64,000 bases of DNA from Arthrobacter sp. ISL-30 (GTDB lineage: Bacteria > Actinomycetota > Actinomycetes > Actinomycetales > Micrococcaceae). The notes beneath the pieces were generated by a model. That model was given only the letters and a program-made list of their open reading frames with translations. It had not been told where the DNA came from and did no database searches. The stretch is from positions 1 to 64,000 of the forward strand of contig NZ_JAGGPK010000028.1 in assembly GCF_018613855.1 (NCBI RefSeq). Reading direction: 5' to 3'. Both the position numbers and the translations under genes were made by a program. Positions within the stretch are counted from its first letter, which is position 1. Each line of letters opens with the position of its first letter. This document shows positions 42,592 to 51,089 of the stretch, one piece after another.

Positions 42592-43596
42592 CTACGGCAG
42601 CTGGGGGTCCACGCCGTAGTGCTTGGCCAGTTCAGTGATCACAGCATGTGCTCCCTGGATGCTGACGGACGCAATGAACGTCCCGTCATCGACCGGCTTG
42701 ACCTCGCCCTGCAGCCGCTGCCACAGGGGGTTGGACTGGAACTTCTCCTGCTGCGCGCGGGCCTTGTCGCCTTCGGCGCCTGCCGGGGTGTATGCGCTCA
42801 CCATCACCAGGCCGGCGTCGCCCTGCAGGATCTGCTCGGAGGAAAGGGGAACGAAGATTTCCTTCTCGGTGTCCGGGGCATCCTTCGGCCGCGGGATGCG
42901 CATGTCGGCCATGATCTCGCCGATGAAGGAGTTGGAGGAGTACAGGCGCGCGGTGTCTCCGCCGGTGAAGCGAACCAGTGAGTAAGTGGCCTCAGGCCTC
43001 TTGGCCAGGATTGCTGCCCCAACCTTCTGCGCGCGCTCTTCATAGCCCTTGACGAGTTCCTCGGCCTTGGCCTTCTTGCCCAGTGCCTCGCCCAGGAAGA
43101 CAATGTTCTCTTTCCAGGTCGGGCCGGTGCTGACGGAGAAGATGGTGGGCGCGATCTTGGACAGCTGGGCGTACAGGGCCTCGTGGCGAACCTTTGCCGA
43201 AACGATCAGGTCCGGCTTCAGTTCGAGGATCTTTTCCAGGTTCGGTTCAGCGAGGGTGCCGACGTTGACTGAGTCCTTGGTGGCTTCGGCGACATCGCCG
43301 AGGTAAGGGGCGAACGGCGACTTCGGGTCCTGGCGGTACTGGACATAACCAACGAGGTCTCCGCCGAGCAGGAGCGTGGCGTCGATGTAGCTGGGATCCA
43401 GCGCAACAACCCGCTTGGGCGCTTTTTCGATGGTGGTGGAGCCCATGGTGTGTTCCATGGTGAGCGGGTAGCCGGCCGTGTCGGCAGCGGCGGCGGTGCT
43501 CTGGGAGCTGGCGGCCGGGGCACCGCAGGCGGTAGTGGCCAGCAGCGCTGCACCGGCGGCAACAGCACTGAGCTGCTTGAGGATGCGTGTTTTCAC
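42592..43596 (-). CDS. Iron-siderophore ABC-transporter binding lipoprotein
   Basis: The 334-residue periplasmic-binding-fold lipoprotein (FepB/FhuD type) has a lipobox TTAC at about residue 24 after ILKQLSAVAAGAALLA. It contains KAPKRVVALDPSYIDATLLLGGDLVGYV and NLEKILELKPDLIVSA, typical of the TroA-like iron-siderophore binders. GTG 43596 (KTRILKQL) is chosen to give a normal lipoprotein signal; the frame from 43644 would place 16 residues before it. It is divergent from the permease genes across an iron-box-like site. The siderophore is not deducible. Confidence 0.9.
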   Translation of the reverse strand: MKTRILKQLSAVAAGAALLATTACGAPAASSQSTAAAADTAGYPLTMEHTMGSTTIEKAPKRVVALDPSYIDATLLLGGDLVGYVQYRQDPKSPFAPYLGDVAEATKDSVNVGTLAEPNLEKILELKPDLIVSAKVRHEALYAQLSKIAPTIFSVSTGPTWKENIVFLGEALGKKAKAEELVKGYEERAQKVGAAILAKRPEATYSLVRFTGGDTARLYSSNSFIGEIMADMRIPRPKDAPDTEKEIFVPLSSEQILQGDAGLVMVSAYTPAGAEGDKARAQQEKFQSNPLWQRLQGEVKPVDDGTFIASVSIQGAHAVITELAKHYGVDPQLP

Positions 43597-43633
43597 GGAG
43601 TCGCTTTCAAAGAAGATGACGGGGAGTGACGAC

Positions 43634-43655
43634 TTGTAAGGCAAGGCTTACCTCG
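43634..43655. promoter_or_regulatory. DtxR/IdeR-type iron box
   Basis: GTAAGGCAAGGCTTACC (from 43636) read on the minus strand gives AGGTAAGCCTTGCCTTAC. This matches the actinobacterial DtxR/IdeR 19-bp consensus at about 13 positions by my count. It lies between the divergent binding-protein and permease genes, so iron-dependent repression of both is predicted. Confidence 0.68.
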
Positions 43656-43723
43656 GTCTGCCGTAGACTGTAGCAGGATTTTTTGAAATAGATCACAAAC
43701 TGATGACGTAATAGAAGGCCTAT

Positions 43724-44794
43724 GTGAAGACCTTGGACCCGGCGGCAGCCCCTGCAGCGCCCGACGGAACCGCCACGCCGGCAGGCGAGCGCCGGCAGGC
43801 TGCCCGAACAGCGGGTGTGCGATGGGTGTTCGTCTCCCTCGTGGCCATGTTTGCCGCGGCGGTAGTGAGCATCTGCATCGGAGGGCAGCCCTCGTCGCTG
43901 CAGGACGTCTGGCATGCCGTGTTCACCCCGGACCAGAGCGTCATGGACACGACCATTCGGGAGCTGCGTTGGCCCCGCACCGTGCTGGGCATCTGCGCAG
44001 GAGTCTGCCTTGGGCTGGCGGGAACCCTTGTGCAGGGGCATACCAGGAATCCAGTCGCGGATCCCGGATTGCTCGGAATCAGCCAGGGTGCGGCGCTGGC
44101 CATCGTCACCGCTACCGCCATCGCAGGGGAAGTGCCTGCACTGAATCAGGCGCTGCTGGCCTTTGCCGGGGCCCTGGCGGCGAGCATCCTGGTCTTCATG
44201 ATCGGGTCCGCTTCCCGGCACGGCTCCACCCCAATCACCCTTGTCCTGGCTGGCGCGGCCGTCACCGCCTTGTGCTCAGGCCTTGTTGCAGGAATTGTCC
44301 TGCTCAATGACACAGCCCTGGATACCTTGCGGTTTTGGCAGGTCGGTTCTCTCGCCGGACGAAGCGATGTGCTGTCCGTGATCTGGCCGTTCATCCTCCT
44401 CGGCGTCGTGCTGGCCCTGGCCAATATTCGGCCGCTGAACGCGCTGGCGCTCGGAGCCGACACCGCCGTCTCACTCGGTATTTCAGTCTTCCGGGCACGA
44501 GCGGCGGGAATCGCGGCCATCACCCTTCTGGCTGGTTCCGCCGTGACTATGGCAGGTCCCATTGCCTTTGCAGGGCTCCTGGTCCCGCATATCACCAGGG
44601 CAATGACGGGTCCCGACTACCGGTGGCTGATCCCCGTTTCGGCGATGACAGGCGTAACCATCCTGCTGTTGGCGGACACCGCAGGACGAGTCATTTCCCG
44701 CCCGGGAGAACTGTCTGTCGGAGTGGTCCTGGCCGTCGTCGGAGCCCCGTTCTTCGTCTACCTGGCACGCAGGCGCAGGCTGGTGACACTATGA
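43724..44794 (+). CDS. FecCD-family iron-siderophore permease 1
   Basis: The 356-residue inner-membrane permease has about nine or ten spans. FecCD signatures are LRWPRTVLGICAGVCLGLAGTLVQGHTRNPVADPGLLGISQGAALA, the GSLAGRSDV loop, and ITLLAGSAVTMAGPIAFAGLLVPHITR. GTG 43724 has AGAAGG upstream. The stop overlaps the next start (ATGA). It forms the transmembrane channel with the second permease. Confidence 0.93.
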   Translation: MKTLDPAAAPAAPDGTATPAGERRQAARTAGVRWVFVSLVAMFAAAVVSICIGGQPSSLQDVWHAVFTPDQSVMDTTIRELRWPRTVLGICAGVCLGLAGTLVQGHTRNPVADPGLLGISQGAALAIVTATAIAGEVPALNQALLAFAGALAASILVFMIGSASRHGSTPITLVLAGAAVTALCSGLVAGIVLLNDTALDTLRFWQVGSLAGRSDVLSVIWPFILLGVVLALANIRPLNALALGADTAVSLGISVFRARAAGIAAITLLAGSAVTMAGPIAFAGLLVPHITRAMTGPDYRWLIPVSAMTGVTILLLADTAGRVISRPGELSVGVVLAVVGAPFFVYLARRRRLVTL

Positions 44795-45882
44795 CTATCT
44801 CCAAGGCGCCTTCGAAGACAGGTGCCCTGTCAATCCGGGCATGGAGGGCTGGCCCCGTCTCCCTTCGCCTCAATGTCCGGGTCGTACTTATCGCCGCCAT
44901 CCTGGCCGCTGCCCTCGTGGCGGCCATGGCTCTCCATATTGCCTTTGGGGGCACCCCCTTGCCCTTTCCGGATGTCCTCCGGGCACTCCTTGGCGATGCC
45001 TCCGATGCCCGGACCCACCTTGCTGTGACCGAATTCCGCGCACCCCGAATGGTCGCTGCAGTTTTGGTGGGCGCTTCACTGGCAGCCGCGGGTGCGATCA
45101 CGCAGACAGTTGCGCGCAATCCCCTGGCGAGCCCGGACCTCCTGGGAGTGACAGCGGGGGCATCCCTGGGTGCGGTGGCTGTGCTGGTCATTGCCGACGG
45201 CGGCCACGCGGGCCTCAGCGGCGTGGCGGCCATCCTCGGCATGCCGGTGGCGGCATTCTCACTGGGTATTGCCAGCGGCGTGGCCGTGTACATGCTCGCC
45301 TACCGGCGGGGCCTGGACAGCTACAGGCTCGTCCTTGCGGGGCTCGGCATCTCCGGCCTTGCCGCCAGCCTCACCACCTGGATCCTGACCCTCGGCGACG
45401 TAACCAGCGCTGCCCAGGCCCTGACCTGGATGACCGGTTCGCTGAATGGCAAGGACTGGGTCACCGTACAGCCCATGGCTGTCAGTGCCGCCGTTCTTAT
45501 TGGGGCAGCTGTCTTCAGCGGCCGATGGCTGCTGCTGACGAGTTTTGGCGAGGACACCGCCGTCGGGCTCGGCACCCGAATCGGCCGGGTAAGGCTCTTT
45601 ACGCTAACCATTGCCGTGCTATTGGCGTCAGTCGCTACCGTCACTGCCGGCCCCGTGGCCTTCGTCGCACTGGCCAGTCCGCAGATTGCACGTTCCCTCA
45701 CCCGGGGCGTTGTTCCCCCAGTGGGTGTATCGGCCCTTGTTGGTGCAGTTTTTGTCCTGGTAGCCGACACAGTTTCGGCCAATGCCCTGAGCGTTCCCTT
45801 GCCAGTGGGAGTGGCCACGGCAGTGGTGGGAGCCCCCTTCCTTATCCACCTGATTCTCAAATACCAGCGGAGGCTGAGTTGA
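44791..45882 (+). CDS. FecCD-family iron-siderophore permease 2
   Basis: The 363-residue second permease has TEFRAPRMVAAVLVGASLAAAGAITQTVARNPLASPDLLGVTAGASLGAV and TAGPVAFVALASPQIARSL, the paired FecCD motifs. ATG 44791 overlaps the first permease stop by four bases; the long frame extending back to 44335 lies inside the first permease gene in another frame and is not real. Its own stop overlaps the TTG start of the ATPase. Confidence 0.93.
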   Translation: MTISKAPSKTGALSIRAWRAGPVSLRLNVRVVLIAAILAAALVAAMALHIAFGGTPLPFPDVLRALLGDASDARTHLAVTEFRAPRMVAAVLVGASLAAAGAITQTVARNPLASPDLLGVTAGASLGAVAVLVIADGGHAGLSGVAAILGMPVAAFSLGIASGVAVYMLAYRRGLDSYRLVLAGLGISGLAASLTTWILTLGDVTSAAQALTWMTGSLNGKDWVTVQPMAVSAAVLIGAAVFSGRWLLLTSFGEDTAVGLGTRIGRVRLFTLTIAVLLASVATVTAGPVAFVALASPQIARSLTRGVVPPVGVSALVGAVFVLVADTVSANALSVPLPVGVATAVVGAPFLIHLILKYQRRLS

Positions 45883-46694
45883 ACCCCACAGAGCGGCGCG
45901 AGGGGCTCAGCGCCCAGGATCTTAGCCTTGGATATGGAGGGCCGGACATCATCCACAAGCTGTCCGTAGCCATCCCCACTGCCCAGGTGACCGCGATCAT
46001 CGGCCCCAACGGCTGCGGCAAGTCCACGCTTCTCCGGGGCCTCGGCCGGCTCCTTAACCCGCGCTCGGGCGAGGTGCTCCTTGACGGGCTGCCTCTGGCG
46101 AGGCAGTCGACGCGCCAGATCGCGACCAGGATCAGTATCCTTCCGCAGGCGCCCACTGCCCCATCGGGGTTGACGGTAGCCGATCTGGTCTCGAGGGGCA
46201 GGCATCCACGCCAGAGGTGGTATCAGCAGTTTTCTTCCGAAGACCAGTCAGTGGTGGAAGACGCCCTCCGGGCAACCGACATCCTGGAACTGGCGGATAC
46301 TTCCCTGGAAGACCTGTCAGGAGGGCAACGGCAGCGGGCCTGGATCTCCATGACCCTGGCACAGGAAACCGAAATCCTCCTCCTGGACGAGCCCACCACC
46401 TACCTTGACCTGGCCCATCAGGTAGATGTCCTCGAACTCGTGCGGCGCCTCAACCGAGAGCACGGCCGCACAGTGGTGATGGTACTTCACGACATATCCC
46501 TTGCAGCCCGTTACTCGGACCGTATTGTCGCCATGAAGGACGGGCGTATCGTGGCGCAGGGTACCCCGGCAGATGTGGTCACCCCGGAGCGCCTGCGCGA
46601 CGTCTTTGGCTTGGACGCGCACGTGGTCTCCGAACCCACCGATGGACGCCCCCACGTCATACCCCTGGGCCATCCCGCGACCGTTTCCAGCTGA
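45879..46694 (+). CDS. Iron-siderophore ABC-transporter ATPase
   Basis: The 271-residue ATPase of the FepC/FhuC type has Walker A IIGPNGCGKSTLLRGL near residue 43, Q-loop ILPQAP, ABC signature LEDLSGGQRQRAWI near 148, Walker B ILLLDEPTTYLDLAHQ, and switch His VLHDISLA. TTG 45879 overlaps the permease stop (TTGA) and has GAGG 5 bases upstream. It completes a binding protein, two permeases and ATPase set. A tandem repeat and a terminator follow. Confidence 0.93.
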   Translation: MNPTERREGLSAQDLSLGYGGPDIIHKLSVAIPTAQVTAIIGPNGCGKSTLLRGLGRLLNPRSGEVLLDGLPLARQSTRQIATRISILPQAPTAPSGLTVADLVSRGRHPRQRWYQQFSSEDQSVVEDALRATDILELADTSLEDLSGGQRQRAWISMTLAQETEILLLDEPTTYLDLAHQVDVLELVRRLNREHGRTVVMVLHDISLAARYSDRIVAMKDGRIVAQGTPADVVTPERLRDVFGLDAHVVSEPTDGRPHVIPLGHPATVSS

Positions 46695-46718
46695 CCCGCG
46701 GCTCGCCCTTTTCGGCGG

Positions 46719-46763
46719 CCTGAACTTGGGCGTCCTGAACTTCGGCCTCCAGAACGCGAAAGG
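46719..46763 (+). repeat. 15-bp tandem repeat after ATPase gene
   Basis: CCTGAACTTGGGCGT (46719-46733) is followed by CCTGAACTTCGGCCT (46734-46748) and the weaker CCAGAACGCGAAAGG (46749-46763). It lies between the ATPase stop and its terminator. The first two copies include TGA. Confidence 0.65.
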
Positions 46764-46793
46764 CCCCTTCCGGAAGTAATCCGGAAGGGGCCT
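46761..46793 (+). terminator. Terminator of iron-uptake operon
   Basis: A perfect 14-bp stem (AGGCCCCTTCCGGA, 46761-46774, with its complement 46780-46793) and an AGTAA loop are present. No T-run follows, but the position after the operon and before the convergent DUF1540 gene supports termination. Confidence 0.75.
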
Positions 46794-46825
46794 CAGCTCG
46801 GCTGGACGGTTTCTCGCCGTGCCCG

Positions 46826-47110
46826 CTATGCGTGGCTGTATGTGAGGCAGTCCGCGTTGTCGGCGCCCGGTCCCACATGGACCTCAGGAGCCTGGCACAT
46901 GAGGTGGTCGTTGTGGACGCATTCTGTGCGCTGGCAAGCTCCCACACCAGCCAGGACCTTGGGCAGGCCGCCGTGCGTTCCAATGTCGATGAAAGTGGCG
47001 CAGGCAGCGTGGTCTTGAGTGCCACCCACCGTAATGGCGGCGGCGTTGCATTCGGAATGGTCGTTGAAGGAACAATTCGTTACGGTGCAGTCTGCGACGT
47101 GCGAAGTCAT
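46826..47110 (-). CDS. DUF1540 Cys-rich protein with duplicated metal-binding-like module
   Basis: The 94-residue protein contains two copies of C-x4-C-x7-C-x15-C: Cys 8/13/21/37 and 59/64/72/88. The spacing is identical and the copies are 51 residues apart, each with a following NDH or VG segment. This is a DUF1540-type putative metal-binding repeat. No signal peptide is seen. GGAGG lies 6 bases before the ATG, an excellent ribosome site. Function is unknown; zinc or iron binding is inferred from the Cys pattern. Confidence 0.82.
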   Translation of the reverse strand: MTSHVADCTVTNCSFNDHSECNAAAITVGGTQDHAACATFIDIGTHGGLPKVLAGVGACQRTECVHNDHLMCQAPEVHVGPGADNADCLTYSHA

Positions 47111-47203
47111 AAGGATCCTCCTTTGTTCGCCGCCCGGGACGGGCCGCTCCTGTGGTCCACGGTAGGCCCCCGCGGCCCAATCAAAAAGACCCAAAAGTGT
47201 TCC

Positions 47204-48703
47204 CTAATTGCCCGTTACTCCGCCATCGCCGGGTACGGTCTCCATCCGCTGGGAAGCGCTTCGCCGGGCAGGCGCGGCAGCCACCAACAGTGCGCCAATC
47301 GCGACGACGGCGCTCAGGATGAGTCCCGGCCGATACTGTTCCAGCATTGCGGCTGCGGCAGCCGGAGCCCCTGCCGCTGTACCTTGACTGGTGCCATGAC
47401 CGCTAACGATGGCAGTAGTGACTGCCAGTACTAGCGCAGCCCCCACCTGCGTGCTCGTCTGGATGAGTCCGGCCGCCAGGCCTTGCTCGGAATTGGGGAT
47501 GCCGGCCGTTGCCTGGACATTGATGGACGGGAACGCCAGGGCGAAACCGATGCCCAGGAGGATGATGGAGGGCAGGATGTCCAGAATGTAGTTTGGGGTA
47601 GTCCCCACCCTCAGGAACAGGACATAGCCCAGTCCGAGGGCAATCAACCCGATCAGGATCAGCCTCGGGGCTCCCAGCCGTTCGATGAGGCGGTCTGCGA
47701 ACGGGGCGCTGCCGGCAACGATGAGTCCGGCCGGGAGCAAGGCAAGGGCCATGTTCAGGGGCGACCAGCCCAAGACCGACTGCAGGAACAGGGTGACGAT
47801 GAACTGGAAGCTGAGGTAGGAGCCGAAAAGCCCGACGGCGGCCAGGTTGGCCCTGGCGACCCAACCCTCCCGCAGGATGCCGAAGCGGATCAAGGGGTGT
47901 TTCACCCGGTTTTCGATTATGGCGAAGGCAGCGAGTATTGCCAGGGAAGCTGCGAATCCGGCGATTGTTGCCACAGATCCCCACCCCTGCTCTGGTGCTG
48001 AAACCAGCGTGTAGACCAGTCCCAGCATGCCGGCAGCCAGTGTCACGGCGCCCCAGACGTCGTGCCCGCCCTTTGCGGCGGCGTCGGGAGAGTCTTTGGG
48101 AATGAACTTCATGCCCAGGATAACCACGGCGACGGCCACGGGGACGGAGACCAGGAAGGTCCATCTCCAGCTCAGGCTCGTCATGAGTCCACCCACTACG
48201 AGGCCCAGCGAGAAGCCGCTGGCTCCGAACGTGGTGAAGATGGACAGCGCCTTGTTGCGTTCACGGCCTTCAGCGAAGTTGGTGGTGATGATGGAGAAGC
48301 CTGCGGGAGCCGTAAAGGCTGCGGCCAGGCCCTTGACGAACCTGGTGGCGATCAGGACCGCCGGATCGTTCACGAGCCCGCCGAGAAGCGACGCAGCTGC
48401 GAAAACCGTGAGGGCGATGAGGAAAATACGACGGCGGCCGAGCAGGTCGGCGAGCCTGCCGCCGAGCAGCAGGAGGCTGCCGTAGCCGAGGACATAGGCG
48501 GAGACAATCCACTGGAGCGAGTCGGTGCCGAGCTGGAGCTCCTGGCCTATCGACGGCAATGCGACGCCTACCATGGAGACGTCGAGGCCGTCGAGGGCCA
48601 GCACCGTGCACACGACCATAAGCAGGAGCCACTGGGCCCGTGTCCAGCGGACCGCGGCCAAGGCAGATTCGGAGGCTCTTTCAAGGGTGCGGGGTGAAGT
48701 CAT
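47204..48703 (-). CDS. MFS multidrug-type exporter (DHA2-like)
   Basis: The 499-residue protein has about 14 membrane spans. DHA motifs are LDGLDVSMVGVALPSIGQEL in helix 1, VSAYVLGYGSLLLLGGRLADLLGRRRIFLIAL (motif A), and ITTNFAEGRERNKALSIFTTFGASGFSLGLVVGGLMTS (motif C region). It probably expels a hydrophobic drug or metabolite by proton antiport. It is divergent from a MarR-type gene, with shared inverted repeats in the gap, so that protein probably represses it. Confidence 0.9.
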   Translation of the reverse strand: MTSPRTLERASESALAAVRWTRAQWLLLMVVCTVLALDGLDVSMVGVALPSIGQELQLGTDSLQWIVSAYVLGYGSLLLLGGRLADLLGRRRIFLIALTVFAAASLLGGLVNDPAVLIATRFVKGLAAAFTAPAGFSIITTNFAEGRERNKALSIFTTFGASGFSLGLVVGGLMTSLSWRWTFLVSVPVAVAVVILGMKFIPKDSPDAAAKGGHDVWGAVTLAAGMLGLVYTLVSAPEQGWGSVATIAGFAASLAILAAFAIIENRVKHPLIRFGILREGWVARANLAAVGLFGSYLSFQFIVTLFLQSVLGWSPLNMALALLPAGLIVAGSAPFADRLIERLGAPRLILIGLIALGLGYVLFLRVGTTPNYILDILPSIILLGIGFALAFPSINVQATAGIPNSEQGLAAGLIQTSTQVGAALVLAVTTAIVSGHGTSQGTAAGAPAAAAAMLEQYRPGLILSAVVAIGALLVAAAPARRSASQRMETVPGDGGVTGN

Positions 48704-48720
48704 GCGATCAATCTATATGA

Positions 48721-48769
48721 CACGTCATTGGATGACAAGGAATATTATGACGTGGAAAATATTCACGTC
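48721..48769. promoter_or_regulatory. MarR operator region with repeated CACGTCAT motif
   Basis: Three related arms occur: CACGTCAT (48721-48728), ATGACGTG (48747-48754) and CACGTC (48764-48769). They make the palindromes GTCATTGGATGAC (48724-48736) and GACGTG-N9-CACGTC (48749-48769). They lie between the divergent MFS and MarR genes. Confidence 0.62.
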
Positions 48770-48787
48770 TTCGACTAGAATCAAGGC

Positions 48788-49183
48788 ATGGCAACGACGA
48801 CAGACCGCCAGTTGGTTGAGCAATGGCGCACCATCCAGAGCGCGTACTTTCGCACGTCCGGCGCCATTGACCGCGAGCTCGACGCCAAGTTCCACATCGG
48901 CCTCAACGAATTCGAGATCCTGGACCTCGTAGCAGAGTGCAACGATTCGGCCTGTCGGATGAAGGAACTGGGGGAGCGGACCCCCATGACCCAAAGCGCC
49001 GTCTCCAAAGTCGTGGACAGGCTCGAGAAGGCCGGACTGATTTCAAGGCATTCCTGTGCCGATGACCGGCGTTCCCTCTTTCTCGAACTGACGGAGGCCG
49101 GGCGCGCTCTCCATGCGGAGGCCGCCGTCGAACACCGTGCTTTGCTCAAGAAAAACCTGGGTCTCAAGGAAAACCTAGGTTAG
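48788..49183 (+). CDS. MarR-family transcriptional regulator
   Basis: The 131-residue winged-helix protein has EFEILDLVAECNDSACRMKELGERTPMTQSAVSKVVDRLEKAGLISRHSCADDRRSLFLELTEAGRAL, a full MarR recognition helix and wing. It probably represses the divergent MFS exporter and itself. ATG 48788 has only AGG close by, so translation may be leaderless-like. The last twelve codons are a duplicated 18-bp unit that also creates the stop (KKNLGL then KENLG). Confidence 0.85.
   Translation: MATTTDRQLVEQWRTIQSAYFRTSGAIDRELDAKFHIGLNEFEILDLVAECNDSACRMKELGERTPMTQSAVSKVVDRLEKAGLISRHSCADDRRSLFLELTEAGRALHAEAAVEHRALLKKNLGLKENLG
49148..49183 (+). repeat. 18-bp tandem duplication forming the MarR C-terminus
   Basis: AAGAAAAACCTGGGTCTC (49148-49165) and AAGGAAAACCTAGGTTAG (49166-49183) match at 13 of 18 positions. 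The second copy ends in the TAG stop. Confidence 0.6.
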
Positions 49184-49298
49184 CCACAAGATACGCTCAA
49201 GCCTTGCGCGAGACGGTTCCCTTTTCCTAATCGGTGTAGCCACAATTGAAAAACCCGCCGGGAAATGGGGCCCAGCGGAATTTTCATTGGAGAAGCTT

Positions 49299-50918
49299 GT
49301 GGGAAAACACCAGGAAACCGGCCTTTTTTATGGCCTCCGGCATGCTGCCTGGCCGAAGCGGACGGCATCAGCCGGGCTAATAGCCGGCTTCGTCCTAGTA
49401 GCTTATGGCTTCCAACCGCCTGTAGCGCCATCGGCGCCAGGGCTGGGAGCCACCGCGGCCAAGGGCTCAGCGGAACCGCTGTCCCTGGATGCTGTGGCAT
49501 CCTCCGACCTCGCCAAGAGCGTCTCGGGCCAGTCAATTTTGGCCCCGGCGGTGACTGTTCAGGCGGACCCGGCGGCGCTGGTCTCTTTTGACCGGTCGAC
49601 AGTACAGACAGTGGCCAAGGACGGCACCCACCGCCTCGCGTTTGCCTCGCTGGGGCTCCAGCGGCCGGCTGCCGGCACACTCCGGGCCCCGCTGGAATCC
49701 CTTGTTCCCAGTTCCTCTTTCGGTTTCCGGATCAATCCTCTCTCAGGTGAAGCTGGTGAATTCCACTGGGGCCAGGATTTCGCCGCTCAATGTGGTACTC
49801 GCGTTTATGCCGCTGACTCGGGCACTGTTCGGGCAGTTGGCTGGCATCCGTGGGGAGGCGGCAACAGGGTGGAAATCGACCACGGGAACGGGCTCATCAC
49901 CACGTACAACCACCTGGAATCCATAGCCGTGAAGCAGGGAGCTTCGGTGGAAGTGGGTGAGGTGATTGCCAAGGTAGGAACCACTGGAAACTCCACGGGA
50001 TGCCACCTGCACTTCGAGACCATCCTCAACGGCGTTCATACCAACCCGGCAAACTGGAAACTCCTGGCCACTATTCAGCAGGACCCGCTCGGTGATTTCA
50101 CCATGCACAACTACTCTCCGGGGACCGGCACCGCAACGGCACCCGCTCCTTATTGGGCCGTACCCATGACGGTGGGCCACGTCCATACAGATGACCCCAC
50201 CCACTACGAATACAGGGAGCACCTGAGCCCGACCGAGCGTTGGGTGCCGGGGCAGCAGTCGACGCCGAGCGTAACGTCGCCAGCCCCAACGGCGCCGACG
50301 CCGACAGCGCCGGAAACTACCTCGCCGACACCTTCAGGTCCGCCATCCGAACCTGAGACTTCGACGACGACGAATCCGACGGTGATAGCACCAACGGACC
50401 CGCCAAACGAACCTGAGACGTCGACGCCGGATTCCACTCCGGAGTCGGGTTCCACTCCAAAGTCGGGCGAGGGCGAATCGTCTGTCACACCGGATCCCAC
50501 AGACACCGAACCGACTGAGACGCCGGACGCCACCGTCAGCGAACCAGCGGCCGCCGACCCGACCACGGCACCGGCCGAGCCGGCCCAAGAGGTTCCCGTC
50601 ACTGATGTTCCCGTCACGACTGAGCCTGCGGTTACCGCACCTGTCGTGGTGGAACCTGCTCCGATTGTCGTAGTGGAACCTGCACCTGTCGTAGAAGTTG
50701 CGCAGGCTCCGGCCCCCGCACCTGTCGTAGAAGTTGCGCAGGCTCCGGCTCCCGCACCTGTCTTAGAAGTTGCGCAGGCTCCGGCCCCCGCACCTGTCGT
50801 AGAAGTTGCGCAGGCTCCGGCCCCCGTAGCAGCGACTCCAGTTCCCCCTGCCCCGGTTGCGGTTGATCCGGCTCCGGCCTCGGCGACGGAGCCTGCTGCC
50901 GAGGTAACAGCTCCCTAG
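49299..50918 (+). CDS. M23 family metallopeptidase with Pro/Thr-rich repeat tail
   Basis: The 539-residue secreted or membrane-tethered peptidoglycan endopeptidase has a hydrophobic N-terminal segment at about residues 24-40. The LytM-type domain spans about 130-250, with FGFRINP, EFHWGQDFAA (metal His/Asp), YNHLESI and TGCHLHFETILNG (HLHFE). A C-terminal tail of about 250 residues is rich in Pro, Thr, Glu and Val and includes four 12-residue VVEVAQAPAPAP repeats. The tail may span or bind the wall. GTG 49299 with GGAGAAG upstream is preferred to TTG 49287. Confidence 0.88.
   Translation: MGKHQETGLFYGLRHAAWPKRTASAGLIAGFVLVAYGFQPPVAPSAPGLGATAAKGSAEPLSLDAVASSDLAKSVSGQSILAPAVTVQADPAALVSFDRSTVQTVAKDGTHRLAFASLGLQRPAAGTLRAPLESLVPSSSFGFRINPLSGEAGEFHWGQDFAAQCGTRVYAADSGTVRAVGWHPWGGGNRVEIDHGNGLITTYNHLESIAVKQGASVEVGEVIAKVGTTGNSTGCHLHFETILNGVHTNPANWKLLATIQQDPLGDFTMHNYSPGTGTATAPAPYWAVPMTVGHVHTDDPTHYEYREHLSPTERWVPGQQSTPSVTSPAPTAPTPTAPETTSPTPSGPPSEPETSTTTNPTVIAPTDPPNEPETSTPDSTPESGSTPKSGEGESSVTPDPTDTEPTETPDATVSEPAAADPTTAPAEPAQEVPVTDVPVTTEPAVTAPVVVEPAPIVVVEPAPVVEVAQAPAPAPVVEVAQAPAPAPVLEVAQAPAPAPVVEVAQAPAPVAATPVPPAPVAVDPAPASATEPAAEVTAP
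50682..50825 (+). repeat. Four 36-bp tandem repeats in M23 peptidase gene
   Basis: Units start at 50682, 50718, 50754 and 50790. They are nearly identical (copy 3 has TCTTAG for TCGTAG) and encode V(V/L)EVAQAPAPAP. The unit is 36 bp, so copy-number change keeps the frame. Confidence 0.92.
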
Positions 50919-50952
50919 CGGGCAGGCAAACGCCCCAAGCTCACAAGCGGCG

Positions 50953-50980
50953 AGTCCCGGGATGCATGCATCCCGGGACT
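50953..50980. terminator. 28-bp perfect palindrome after M23 gene
   Basis: AGTCCCGGGATGCA is followed by its exact complement (50953-50966 and 50967-50980). As RNA it forms an 11-bp or longer stem with a GCATGC-derived loop, 35 bases after the M23 stop. There is no long T-run. Confidence 0.68.
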
Positions 50981-51089
50981 TGCCATGTCACGGCAGGAAC
51001 AGTGTCACTGTAGGCGCGGCGACAATGTAGGCTCAGCACTCCCTGTAAGCTCGAAGGCTGAAATCTGAAGCCGATCAAAGGAAGCCTGC

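Noticed and set aside
44335..44790. N-terminal extension of the second iron permease frame
   Set aside because: It lies inside the first permease gene in another frame. The true start is ATG 44791 in an ATGA overlap.
44841..45878. N-terminal extension of the iron ATPase frame
   Set aside because: It overlaps the whole second permease gene out of frame and is Pro/Arg/Gly-rich noise. TTG 45879 with GAGG upstream begins the ATPase fold.
50682..50825. Regular 36-bp repeats considered as a CRISPR array
   Set aside because: The units are contiguous without spacers, lie in frame inside the M23 gene and encode a Pro/Ala-rich peptide.
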